Shown here: one piece after another, positions 1 to 10,645 of the stretch | How the letters are laid out: each line of letters begins with the position of its first letter | Numbering within the stretch: the stretch's first letter is position 1 | Source of the DNA: Cryptomeria japonica | Lineage: Eukaryota > Streptophyta > Pinopsida > Cupressales > Cupressaceae | Assembly: GCF_030272615.1 (NCBI RefSeq) | Contig: NC_081408.1 | Span: 611,451,673 to 611,515,672, forward strand | Reading direction: 5' to 3' | DNA length: 64,000 bases | Position numbers and translations under genes: made by a program | Notes under the pieces: model-generated | The model's database searches: none | Told to the model about the DNA's origin: nothing | Seen by the model: only the letters and a program-made list of their open reading frames with translations

Positions 1-2600
1 CCTTATCACTGTTGTATGATTTGCATGGTTATTATCTTATATTCATCAACCAATCTTAGATTTTCTCTCAATAATCATATATTTTCTCTCATGGAGGCTC
101 TTACAGGACTGCAATTTTATAACGGTTACCTCACATCTCGTTATTGCTTCAACAATGATTATGGCCAACATAGGCTATGATTGCAACCTCTTGGTGCTAT
201 AGAATCTCTTTGTTCTTAAAATTGTAGTGGATTGTCAGGTACATTCCCTCTTTTGCATTCCAAATTGTAGTGGTCAATTCAAATGACCAAATTTCCTTTG
301 ACATCTAGAGTATAGTATTAATTTTTAAGTAATAGGGGGAGGAACCAAGTATTCAAATTGGTACCAAGTGATATAATATTACTACTTCTTCTATATTTGT
401 TTTTTTCTTGATGGTTTAAACTATTCATTTTTTCTTTTTTGCTTCATGTTTTGAACTATTCATTCAACAACTTATTGTCTTTTTCTTTAGTTCTATATAC
501 TTTTTCTGTGCATCTTGTACTTGCAAATGCATCATAACTCACATCCGCTAATGGATTTTGCTACTACTTGCATCCTTGAAAGTGTATGCAACTTTGCAAA
601 TGAATCACTATTTTTCTGCCACAAAAATGAATTTCCACATTGGAGTTATGTGCCTCCAAAAGTAGAAACCATGCCTTGGACACATTCAATTTTGCTCACC
701 TATATAGTACTACTTTCTTACTATTTGTATTCCCCATAATTTGAGTCTTTCTCATACTCTTTTTTATATGCTTTATCATCACCTAGACTAATGCATAAAG
801 ATGTATCATAATATAGATAGTCCCTCATTGTTGAAAAGAAAACCTTTGAATAATAGAATACTATTTTACCATCTTATAACAAGATGGCTCCCATGACATC
901 CTCGGCAGAAGTTGTGTAAGCTTCAATGAGAAACAAATAATTAGGTAAGGTCAACATTGAAGAATTGTGATGCATAGCATCCTCCAATATCAATCAATTA
1001 GGTAGATCTTTCTCCCAACTCACATATTAAATAGTGAACAAACCCCAAGCCCTCACTAGGCTACTAGCCCCGCAAGTTGCTTGAACACCCCAAAGACTCC
1101 CTGCTACTCCCTAGTCCCATACAACCATTGACATACATCACATAGAGCAGTCTCACCTTGCCCATATCTATCTTGATGTCTTCCAACCATTGAATCACAC
1201 CAACTCACAAAATCTTACTCCCTCAAGCCCATCTCCAATTAGGACTCCTAATGGCTTTTGGACAAAAATCATAATGCCAGGTAGGCACACATCAAACCAA
1301 GGGTAGTCAAAGACATCCCCTCTATTTTGGCTTTAGTTTCATTAAATTTGATTTTGTTTTGAAAATGATATTCCAATTTTTGCAAAGCACTGTCAAAACC
1401 GTTCCTATGGTTAACAATGACCATAAATAATGTAATGCATCATTTGTAGCCATAGGAAAAACACCAAAATTGGTGGGAACTTGTAAAATATAATGCCCTT
1501 TCATATTTTGGTGTTTGCAAGGGTTCATGAGTAATTTTGGCATGTTCTAGTTGAATGCAAGGGACTGATTTTTGAGTCACAGTCTGAAACACAGTGATTT
1601 CATGGAGTTTGAAGTGGTCTGAATGTATCAATGGTTCTTGGGGAGTCTAGTGAAGGGAAAAAGGAATCTATGAGGGATCCATTGACAAGGGAAAGGGTCA
1701 CCAAGTTGAAGAACCAATAAGTAAGCAAACCTTTGTTTGTCCTAAGTTAACAGTGACTATGACTATCTTAGCAAAACTAGTGAGAAACAAATTTCTTGTT
1801 TGCCAAATAGGGTGTGATGGGAAGTTAAGTGGTTGGAGTTTTGGGAAGGTTAGTACGTGGACCCTATAAATTCCTAGAAGCCTTTTGGAGGAACTAAGGA
1901 GAGGGGGGAAGGCCATGTTCATGATTTTCCCAAGCCTACATGACTGGTACAAAAGGAGATTGGTGTAACAGTAAGACTTCCTTTCTACTTTGGTTGGTTG
2001 GTGGAGTAGAGACCCCTTTTGTGTATGTTGTGAATCCTTCTTGGGATGCCTATGAAGTATATGTGTTGGGATTATTCATTGTATTCTTTGAATGGGGATT
2101 GGAAGTTCTCATTGAGCATGTACTAGGGTGAGTGACTAGTGGAGGGTCTTATGGTGTTGGAGTGTTAGAGGACATGGGGTTTGGATTCATACATGTTGGA
2201 GAGGTCTATGTGAGCATATTCCAATGAGTGAAAGAGGGATAATAAACATGAGTGTGGTTTTGGATGTATTGTAATTTGTGAGTATTATCACTACCTCTTA
2301 TCTTCATCTCAAATAACAAAATAAATATAGTGAAAAACACAATAAAGGAGTTATTAGAAATAGGGTGCGTTTAACCTGGATTTAGCCCTTTTTCTTCCTC
2401 GGTGGTCTTGGTATGAAAGAAGCACGATACAATGAGAGTGTGCATTAAATACAAAATACTAAATAGGTATCTACAATAATAAATTGGTACCTAATCCCTA
2501 GGATTGATAAGCTAATAAATAAATTCCATGGAGTAATCTATTCCTAAAAAAAATCCTTGAATTGGGTCACCATAAAACCCATAACTGAGAGGAGGATATA
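1..2600. other. unassigned AT-rich region
   Basis: No gene, LTR or repeat that I can recognise. Short open frames are scattered on both strands without domain-like composition. The most coding-like part is a plus-strand frame at 1,753-1,966, interrupted by a single TAA and reading like a normal protein (segments such as LAKLVRNKFLVCQIGCDGK, then LLEELRRGGKAMFM); I could not place it in a family. It may be part of a decayed transposon or host gene. Confidence 0.4.
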
Positions 2601-2639
2601 TATAAGACAAATTTAGATGCAACTATATGGACTATGAAT

Positions 2640-3110
2640 ATTTATCATTTTATTTTTCTTGAAAAATGTGCCTACAACATTCTACTCTTGTATTGATTGT
2701 AAAATTTTCAAGAAATTTGTCTACATTTTCTATGATGACATTCTCATTTATAGCAAGACATTGGAAGTGCACCAAACGTACATATATGAAGTGTTGGGGT
2801 TTTTGGATTCCTAGACTATTTTTGATAAAGAGTCTAAATATGGAGTTTCTATGACATAAATTACATATTTAGAGCACATCATCAGTGTAAAGGGAGGGCA
2901 AGTAGACTGGGAAAAGATCAAGGCGGTTGTGGGTTGTGGGTTTGCCTCTACCCCTTGGCCTATAGAGTTATTACAAAATATTTTATAAAGGTTTATCATA
3001 GCTAACCACTCCCTTAACCAACCTAACAAAGGAAGGAGCCTTCGAGTGGATGAAAGTGAAACAATAGAATTTTCACGAGCTAAAAGTGGTAATGAGCAAT
3101 GACAACTTTA
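2640..3110 (+). pseudogene. Ty3/gypsy reverse transcriptase relic
   Basis: Reading the plus strand with frame changes gives the end of a gypsy RT palm and thumb. A region resembling the FGL-NAP-TF motif comes first, then FVYIFYDDILIYSKT at about 2,712-2,758, which is the catalytic YxDD box with its usual flanks. A stretch like KCEFG then GHIIS with QVDWEKIKAV follows, and finally GAFEW near 3,040, the start of the RT-RNase H connection. There are several stops and frameshifts, so this is dead. Homology fades near 3,110, before the copia LTR that begins at 3,264. No LTR of its own is visible. Confidence 0.8.
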
Positions 3111-3263
3111 AGAAACCCCCCCTCAAAAAATTGTATAAAATCTCAACGAATATTTATTTTTTTCTAAAAATAATAATAATGTTTATTGGCGAATCTTTCC
3201 TTTTTATAAAAAAAATTAATTTTATTAACAAATTTTTTTATATCAATTTATTTTGGTACAAAA

Positions 3264-4311
3264 TGTTTGTATTTTGGTATGGTTTTGTCATTGATGTCAA
3301 CACCTACTAAATACACCTACTTTGGAGATCCAGCAACATTCACCGGCAAAAAGTAAACTATGCAACAGTTACCCGTATATGGTTCACCGACAGGATATAA
3401 TGTTCACCGATACCTGCAATGACATGGAAGACACTTGGTAATGTCGAAGATGTCATGTGGACACTTTATTTTGAAGTAATAATCATTGGTATATTCTTAT
3501 TTGCATATTTGCTTTTACCGGCAAATAAGTCCAGGTTATCTAGGGTTACACTGGCAGGTTTATCTTTTCCAGATCAGCATGGCACACTATGGAGATGATT
3601 TATTGTTGTTGTAAATGCATTAAGCCGACATGTTCAATCGGTTATTGCATCGGATATTGTATTGTTTGTAAAATGTTTTTATTGTAATATCTTGTAGACC
3701 CGACCTACTAAAATTAGTCTTAGGGTATGCTATAAATGTAAGATCTTATTTGTAAGATCAAGTGTGGAATGCGAAAAAGATTTGAGTGAAGGTATATGTG
3801 AGATCAAGTAGGGACATACATGAAGACATCATTTGAAGGTGAAGTTAGGTTTTTGTAGAAGCATATCAACATTACACCGGTACTGAATCCAGCATATGAA
3901 GATGCTATTTTGTGCAGTACATTCTTTTTGGATTTGACCATCCAACTATAGTCAGTGTGACTCCCATTTGTGATTGAGCAGTGAGCTCTAGGCTATTGGC
4001 CTTTCTGCATGTGTAGACCCCTTTTGTACACTTACTGTCTGCAGTAGTATCATCTAATTGTGGGTAAGGTTTCCCACCATGGTTTTTCCCCTTACAGGGT
4101 TTCCACGTACAAATATTGGTGTCATGTGTTGTGGATGACTTTGTGCTTATGTTTCATGCATTAATTCTTACCAGTATAGTAATTTTCTGTTAACTGATTT
4201 ACCGGTATTAAGCATTAAGTTGGTTAATAAGTTTTTGGTTTGAATTTATTAGACAATAGATTCACCACCCCCCCCCCCCCCCCCCCCTCTCAGTTGTCTC
4301 CGGGACCTACA
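3264..4311 (+). repeat. 5' LTR of the copia element
   Basis: Begins TGTTTGTATTTTGG and ends CGGGACCTACA directly before the primer site. It matches the 3' LTR from 9,288 onward across its whole length, about 1,048 bp. It contains repeated ACCGGT-like motifs (for example near 3,340, 3,390, 3,515, 3,875 and 4,198). Near its end is a run of about 20 C residues at 4,268-4,287; the 3' LTR has a clearly shorter run at the same place, near 18,190-18,202. Confidence 0.9.
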
Positions 4312-4313
4312 AT

Positions 4314-4325
4314 TGGTATAAGAGC
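4314..4325 (+). promoter_or_regulatory. primer-binding site (tRNA-Met type)
   Basis: TGGTATAAGAGC, one base away from the TGGTATCAGAGC site used by most plant copia elements for minus-strand priming by initiator tRNA-Met. It sits two bases after the CA end of the 5' LTR, which fixes that LTR boundary. Confidence 0.88.
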
Positions 4326-4367
4326 CTAGTCCTCTTTTGCAGAAGTTTAACAACTTGAGGAGATCCA

Positions 4368-5110
4368 ATGTCTACTAATTATTTCAGAAAGGATAGTCCT
4401 AAACTTGATGGAACCAACTATGGGATATGGAAAATCAGAATGGAGACACATCTGAATTGCATTGGTAAAGACATCTGGGAAGTTACTAAGAATGGTTATA
4501 CTATTGTTGTAGCTAGTTAGACTGCTCCCACTACTTTAGCTAAAGATGAAGAAAATGATTGCAAAGCAAGAGAAGCACTCTTGAGCGCATTATCAGATCA
4601 ACAAATCATGGGATTATCAGATAGGTCCACTATAAAATCTATTTGGGATCAATTGGAAACACTGAATGAAGGGGATTCCACAGTCAAAATTGCAAAACTT
4701 GAAAGCTTCTGAGTCAGGTATGGACATCTGAAAATGGAAGAAGATGAAAGGATTTCTAGTTTTATGGAAAGGGTAAATGAAATTGTTTTGGGTATCAAAT
4801 GTTGTGGAGGAACATTGTTTTGGGAATTTGGTCTTGTTACTACTATAAAAATTGATTTTGACCTTCAAAGCATCAACATCATCTTCTCCATCCTTTGACA
4901 AATCAGACTGGAGAGCCTTTTATGCAAGAAAACATGAAGAAACCAGGAAGGAGAATGAAGAGCTTGAAGAACTTGAAGCACTATTTGCAAGAAAAATGCC
5001 AAAAGGCCCAATTGGAAGTAAGTATGAAGGTAAAGTGCCCTTTAAATGTTTTAACTACAATAAGATTGGTCATATGGCTTCAAGATGCCCTGATAGACAT
5101 GCTAGACTAA
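4368..5110 (+). pseudogene. gag: copia gag (broken)
   Basis: ATG at 4,368 opens a typical copia gag: an N-terminal NYGIWKIRM-type motif (the LDGTNYxxW signature), then a long helical region, then a basic stretch and a zinc knuckle CFNYNKIGHMASRC (CX2CX4HX4C) at about 5,047-5,090 for RNA packaging. An in-frame TAG near 4,519 and a TGA near 4,710 interrupt it. The frame must change near 4,850 to enter the long open frame that carries the knuckle. The product would coat the element RNA in cytoplasmic virus-like particles. Protease follows without a gap. Confidence 0.85.
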
Positions 5111-6114
5111 GAGAAGGAGCTAGAAGAACATACAAACCAAATCCTGAATATCAGAGATACAGATTGAAGAAAAACAAAGATAAATCTTGTTACATTGCTG
5201 ATGAAGGTGTGACTGATGATTCTGATGAGGATCCAACAGACAATGGATGGGTCTTTGTTGCTATAACAGAAGATCAACTGGTACCTATTGTTCAACCGAT
5301 AGAACAACCCCTAGCAGCTAAAGTTGAATCAAAGGATGAATGGATTATTGACTCAGGATGCTCACATCACATGACTAGAGACAAAGATAAATTCTTGAAC
5401 TTTCAAGAATACAATGGAGGTTTAGTAAGATTCAGAGATGACAAAGCCTGTTCAATCAAAGGTAAGGGTTCAATATCTCTTGATGGTAAACATAAAACTG
5501 ACAATGTCTACTATGTTGAAGGATTAAAACATAATCTTTTAAGTGTTGGTCAATTAGTTGAGAAAGGTTTTCAGTTACAATTTAAAAATGGGAAATGCAA
5601 AATCATGAATAGAACTGGTTTGGAAATTGCAACTGGTAATCAGACTAGAGGTAATATCTTTCATTTGAATAACAGTGAAAAAGCATGCTTAATTGCACAT
5701 ATAGATGAAAGTTGGCTATGGCATAAAAGACTATGTCATGTAAATTTTGATTGCATGGTAAAAATCAGTACTTCTAAGGTAGTTAGAGATCTACCTAAAA
5801 TTTTGAAACCTCATAATACAATTTGCAAGGAATGTCAATTTGGAAAACAAGTTAGAGCTAGTTTCATAAGTATTCCAGAAAAATCCAATAATGCCCTTGA
5901 TTTAATTCACACTGATTTATGTGGTCCGGCTAGAACTAAAAGCTTACAAGGTGATAGATATTTCATGCTAATTATTGATGATTATTCTAGAATGTGTTGG
6001 GTTACTATTCTCAGAGAAAAATCAGAAGCACTTGGGAAGTTCAAGCTATTCAAAGAAATGGTTGAAAATGAAATTGGTAAGAAAATTAAATGTTTAAAAT
6101 TAGATCAAAGATAA
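5111..6114 (+). pseudogene. pol: copia protease and integrase N-terminal half
   Basis: Continues the open frame that starts at 4,852. The aspartic protease active site WIIDSGCSHHMT lies near 5,341-5,376. The integrase HHCC zinc finger follows: HKRLCHVNF near 5,725 and CKECQFGK near 5,824. The first catalytic Asp is in HTDLCGP near 5,908. The frame runs 420 codons but stops at 6,114, immediately past a tandem-duplication junction (copies begin near 5,463 and 6,112). Because the duplication step, 649 bp, is not a multiple of three, translation cannot continue into the rest of pol. Confidence 0.9.
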
Positions 6115-6733
6115 GGGTTCAATATCTCTTGATGGTAAGCATAACACTAACAATGTCTACTATGTTGAAGGATTAAAGCATAATCTTTTAAGTGTTGGTC
6201 AATTAGTTGAGAAGGGATTTCAGTTACAATTTAAAAATGGAAAATGTAAAATCATGAATAGAACTGGTTTGGAAATTGCAACTGGTAATCAGACTAGAGG
6301 CAATATCTTTCATTTGAATAACAGTGAAAAGGCATGCTTAATTTCACATATAGATGAAAGTTGGTTATGGCATAAGAGATTATGTCATGTAAACTTTGAT
6401 TGCATGGTAAAAATCAGTACTTTTAAGGCAGTTAGAGATCTACCTAAAATTGTGAAACCTCAGAATACAATTACTGATTTATGTGGTCTAGCTAGAACTA
6501 GAAGCTTACAAGGTGATAGATATTTCATGCTAATTATTGATGATTGTTCTAGAATGTGTTGGGTTACTTTTCTCAGAGAGAAACCAAAAGCACTTGGAAA
6601 GTTCACACTATTCAAAGCAATGGTTGAAAATGAAACCGGTAAGAAAATCAAATGTTTAAGATCAGATCAAGGAGGAGAATTCACATCTAAGGACTTTAAT
6701 ACATTCTATGAAGTGAATGGAATCAGAAGATAG
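6112..6733 (+). pseudogene. pol: second copy of the copia integrase segment
   Basis: Repeats 5,463 onward, starting at AAGGGTTCAATATC, and carries on past the point where the first copy stops, reaching the integrase SDQGGEF motif near 6,662. This copy lacks 87 bp (5,824-5,910 of the first copy), which removes the CKECQFGK half of the zinc finger in frame. The junction shows AATT microhomology. It ends in a TAG where a Q codon is expected. Confidence 0.9.
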
Positions 6734-7480
6734 TTATCAGCACCTCAGACACCACAACAGAATGGAGTTGTTGAAAGGAAAAAAATAACTATCTTGGATG
6801 CAGCTAGAAGTATGTTATCAGAAGCAAATCTACCACATGTGTATTGGAGAGAGGCAGTTAGCACTGCTGCCTATACATTCAACAAAGTTCACATCAAAGG
6901 TGAAACCGGTAAGACCCCTCATGCACTATGGTTTGGGAATACTCCTACTCTTAAGTATTTTAGAATTTTTGGAAGTAAATGTTATATTAGAAGAGATGAG
7001 TATATTGGCAAGTTTGATCCTAGAAGTGATGAAGGAATATTTCTTGGTTATTCATCTAAGAGTAAAGCATATAGATGTTTTAATAAAAGATTACAGAAAA
7101 TTGTTGAGAGTACAAATGTAAAGATTGATGAACAATTCAGAAGAACTTCAAGGTATATAGACTCTAAACCGAGAACAAAAATTATGACAAATGAACCTAC
7201 AATAAATCCACCAGTATAGAATGATGATCCAGTTACTTCGGTATCATCAGAGGATTCCACAGAACAACAATAGACTAAGACACCCTAGTATGTAAGACTG
7301 AATCATTTTGAAGATCAGATAATTGGAAGCAAATTTAAAGGAGTCATGAGAAGAGGAAGATTGGTAAATGAAGAGGTATGTCTTATTTCTCAAATTGAAC
7401 CATTAACTATCAATTAGGCATGTGAAGATAAATTTTGGATTAAAGCTATGAAAGAAGAATTAGGAAAAATCGAGAAAAAA
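6734..7480 (+). pseudogene. pol: copia integrase C-terminal part and linker
   Basis: Starts with PQTPQQNGVVERKK, the region carrying the catalytic Glu of the copia integrase core. It then continues through the open frame 6,794-7,219 with LWFGNTPTLKYFRIFGSKCY and KFDPRSDEGIFLGYS, the classical copia integrase tail. Two or three TAG stops lie in the linker to RT (near 7,216, 7,271 and 7,417). Confidence 0.88.
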
Positions 7481-8414
7481 TAATACTTGGACATTAGTTC
7501 CCCGACCTAAAAATAAAAATGTAATTGGAACCAAATGGGTATTTAGAAACAAACTCAAGGAAGATGGTAAGGTTTTCAAAAATAAAGCAAGACTAGTGTG
7601 TAAGGGATATTCTTAGAAAGAAGGAGTTGACTAAAATGAAACCTTTGCACCGGTAGCCAGAATTGAGGCAATTAGATTATTCTTGGCCTTTATAGCTCAC
7701 AAGGATTACAAAGTTTATCAAATGGATATCAAATGTGCATTTTTGAATGGAGTTCTTGAAGAGGAAGTCTATATTGCACAACCTGATGGATTTTCCTTGA
7801 CAGATGACAATGATATGGTTTGAAGATTAAAAAAAGCTCTGTATGGATTAAAACAAGCTCCAAGAGCTTGGTATGCAAGATTGGATAAGTATCTTTTAAA
7901 AATTGGTTTTACTAAAGGAAATGTAGATAGCAATTTATATTACAAAGTAACTAATGATCACATCTTGATTATTGAAGTATTTGTTGATGATATAATCTTT
8001 GGAGGAGAAGATGAATTATGCAAAGAATTTTCTCTTGAAATGCAACATGAATTTGAAATGTCTATGATCGGAGAAATAAAAATCTTTTTAGGATTGCAGA
8101 TTTTATAGACTGATAAAGGCATATTTTTGAGTCAATCTAAGTACTTGAAAGAACTACTTAAGAAATTTGGGATGGAAAACTCTAAACCGGTAAGCACACC
8201 TATGACAACAAATGATAAATTATCTCAAAGGGATGAATCTACACTTGTTAATCCAGCTAGATACAAATCTATGATAGGAGGTTTACTATATTTGACTCAA
8301 ACCAGACCTGATATTATGAATGCAGTATGTATAGTTTCTAGATTTCAGAGTAATCCTAGGGAAAATCATGAATCAGCAGTAAAAAGGATTTTTCGGTACT
8401 TACAATGCAAATGA
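7481..8414 (+). pseudogene. pol: copia reverse transcriptase
   Basis: Clear RVT_2-type copia RT: NVIGTKWVFRNKLKEDGK near 7,520, [17 protein letters not shown] near 7,638, [12 protein letters not shown] near 7,717, LYGLKQAPRAWY near 7,838, and the catalytic FVDDIIFGG near 7,981. RPDIMNAVCIVSRF appears near 8,308. Interrupted by TAG (7,615), TAA (7,633), TGA (7,820) and TAG (8,106), most at expected Q or W codons. The enzyme would make cDNA from element RNA in the particle. Confidence 0.92.
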
Positions 8415-8933
8415 AATCTTGGATTATGGTATCCTAAAGATGAAAATTTTGATCTATATGCATACATAGATGCAAATTGGGCAGGAGATGTGGATGATAG
8501 AAAAAGCACCACTAGAGGAGCATTCTTTCTTGGAAAGAGATTAGTTTCTTGGTTAAGTAAGAAATAGAGTTGTACAACTTCATCAACAACAGAATCAGAA
8601 TGAATTGTAGCAGCAACAAACTATACATAGGTACTTTGGCTTAAGCAGATGTTGAAAGACATAAAGGTAAAATGCAAGGAACCTATTACTATATATTGTG
8701 ATAACACTACAGCAATTGATATATCTAAGAATCTAGTATTACATTCTAAAACAAAACATGTTTCTATCAAACTAAAATTTCTAAGGGAAAAAGTTGAAGA
8801 AAAGGAGATAAAACTGGTTTATGTGAATACTAAAGAATAGCTTGCAGATATTTTCACAAAACCTTTACCTAAGGAAACTTTTGAGTATCTCAGAGATCAG
8901 CTCGGAGTCATCCCTCCACCGGTAGAGACTTAG
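8415..8933 (+). pseudogene. pol: copia RNase H and pol terminus
   Basis: Copia RNase H: DANWAGDVDDRKST near 8,470, YCDNTTAIDISKN near 8,695, HSKTKHVSIKLKFLRE near 8,743, and the QLADIFTKPLP end motif with the final stop at 8,931-8,933. It carries several in-frame stops (near 8,411, 8,564 and 8,838). It would remove RNA from the RNA-DNA hybrid. Non-coding DNA of about 350 bp separates it from the 3' LTR. Confidence 0.9.
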
Positions 8934-9013
8934 ATAGTTGATGATTGTCATCAACCGACAGAATTAAATGGACAAATCTTTTATTCCATTATTTGATGAG
9001 GAAGCTACTTCTC

Positions 9014-9287
9014 AGGGGGAGTAGTTGGTATTTTTGTATGGACTTCAAATTTTATAGCTTTGGCATTTGATGTCAAAGGGGGAGAGATATATGGAAAAAC
9101 ACATTATCAATTGAGGAGAGATATCTATGGTGAAAATTGGTACATGATAACATAAAATAACTCATGTTCCTCCCAGGGGGAGAGATTGTCACTTTAGGGA
9201 GATTGTTGGTTTTACACTTGGCATTTCTATTTTGGCACTTTGATGGTTTTTCCATCTTGTGTTGCCATCAATGCCAAAGGGGGATAT
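9014..9287 (+). promoter_or_regulatory. cluster of four polypurine tracts before the 3' LTR
   Basis: AGGGGGAG-type tracts lie at 9,014-9,021, 9,075-9,086, 9,175-9,184 and 9,276-9,284. The last directly precedes the 3' LTR start at 9,288 and should be the working plus-strand primer. The first and third are followed within a few to about 20 bases by sequences resembling the LTR start (TTGGTATTTTTGTATGG; TGTTGGTTTTACAC). Repeated polypurine tracts upstream of the 3' LTR are a known hallmark of Sireviruses. Confidence 0.8.
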
Positions 9288-10253
9288 TGTTGGTATTTTG
9301 GTATGGTTTTGTCATTGATGTCAACACCTACTAAATACACCTACTTTGGAGATCCAACAACATTCACCGACAAACAGTAGACTGTGCAATAGTTACTAGT
9401 ATATGGTTCACCGGCAGGATATAATATTCACCGGTACCTGCAATGACATGGAGGACACTTGTTAATGTCGAAGACATCATGTGGACACTTTATTTTGAAG
9501 TAATAATCATTGGTATATTCTTATTTGCATATTTGCTTTTACTGACAAATAGGTCCAGGTTATCTAGGGTTACACCGGCAGGTTTATCTTTTCCAGATCA
9601 ACATGGCACGCTATGGAGATGATTTATTATTATTGTAAATGCATTAAGCTGACATGGTTATTGCATCGGATATTGTATTGTTTGTAAAATGTTTTTATTG
9701 TAATATCTTGTAGAGCCAACCTACTAAAATTGGTTTTAGGGTATGCTATAAATGTAAGATCTTATTTGTAAGATCAAGTGTGGAATGCGAAAAAGATTTG
9801 AGTGAAGGTATATGTGAGATCAAGTAGGGACATACACGATGACATCATTTGAAGGTGAAGTTAGATTTTTGTAGAAGCATATCAGCATTACACCGATATT
9901 GAATCCAGCATATGAAGATGCTATATTGTGCAGTACATTCTTATTGGGTTTAACCATCCAACTGTAGTCAGTGTGACTCCCATTTGTGATTGAGCAGTTA
10001 GCTCTAGGCTGTTGGCCTTTCTGCATGTGCAGACGCCATTTGTACACTTACTATCTGCAGTAGTAGCATCTGATTGTGGGTAAGGTTTCCCATCATGGTT
10101 TTTCCCGTTATAGGGTTTCCACGTACAAATATTGGTGTCATGTGTTGTGGATGACTTTGTACTTATGTTTCATTCGTTAATTATTACTGGTATAGTAATT
10201 TTCTGTTAACACTGTTTACCAGCATACTTAACTGATTTACCGGTATTAAGCAT
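9288..10253 (+). repeat. 3' LTR of the copia element, first part
   Basis: Begins TGTTGGTATTTTGG after the polypurine tract GGGGGATAT. It matches the 5' LTR up to GGTATTAAGCAT, where the nested element is inserted. The remaining 89 bases of this LTR resume after the insertion, at 18,138. Confidence 0.9.
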
Positions 10254-10425
10254 TATAGCATCCTAAAATTGCGACACTTGCAATTTTGACTGCATTTGGG
10301 TCTTCACGATGGTGGCACAATGTTGAACCTAAATGGAGACCCTGAAACCTGCTTATGACATCAAAAACTGCATATTTCTGCACCTTGGCCTGATCCTTCC
10401 TTGCACCCTGCTGTCCCTGGAGGTG

Positions 10426-10517
10426 GGACCATGGCGCCCAGCACCCTAGTCCTTGAGGACCATGGTGCCTAGTGCCCTAGTCCCCCAAGACCATGGCGCC
10501 CAACGCCCTAGACCTTG
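10426..10517 (+). repeat. triple ~31-bp GC-rich tandem repeat in LTR
   Basis: Three imperfect units built on GGACCATGGCGCCCAGCG followed by CCCTGGTCC. Unit boundaries form short palindromes (GGTCC...GGACC). The same array is in the 3' LTR at about 17,050-17,141. Upstream position relative to the TATA box suggests U3 enhancer repeats; that role is inferred. Confidence 0.75.
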
Positions 10518-10637
10518 GCCCTATTTTGGGCCCGGTCTCTTGTTGGGCATCGGGTCTTTAAGTTTTCAATTCGGAAAATGATGCTTCTAGGTCGGCCTAA
10601 GGTCGGAAAAATCAGTCTCTCAACCCTAATTGACAAG

Positions 10638-10645
10638 TATATAAA
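10638..10645 (+). promoter_or_regulatory. TATA box of the nested element's LTR
   Basis: TATATAAA in the middle of the LTR, conserved at the matching site of the 3' LTR (17,262-17,269). It is the best candidate core promoter for the gag-protease transcript. Confidence 0.6.
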
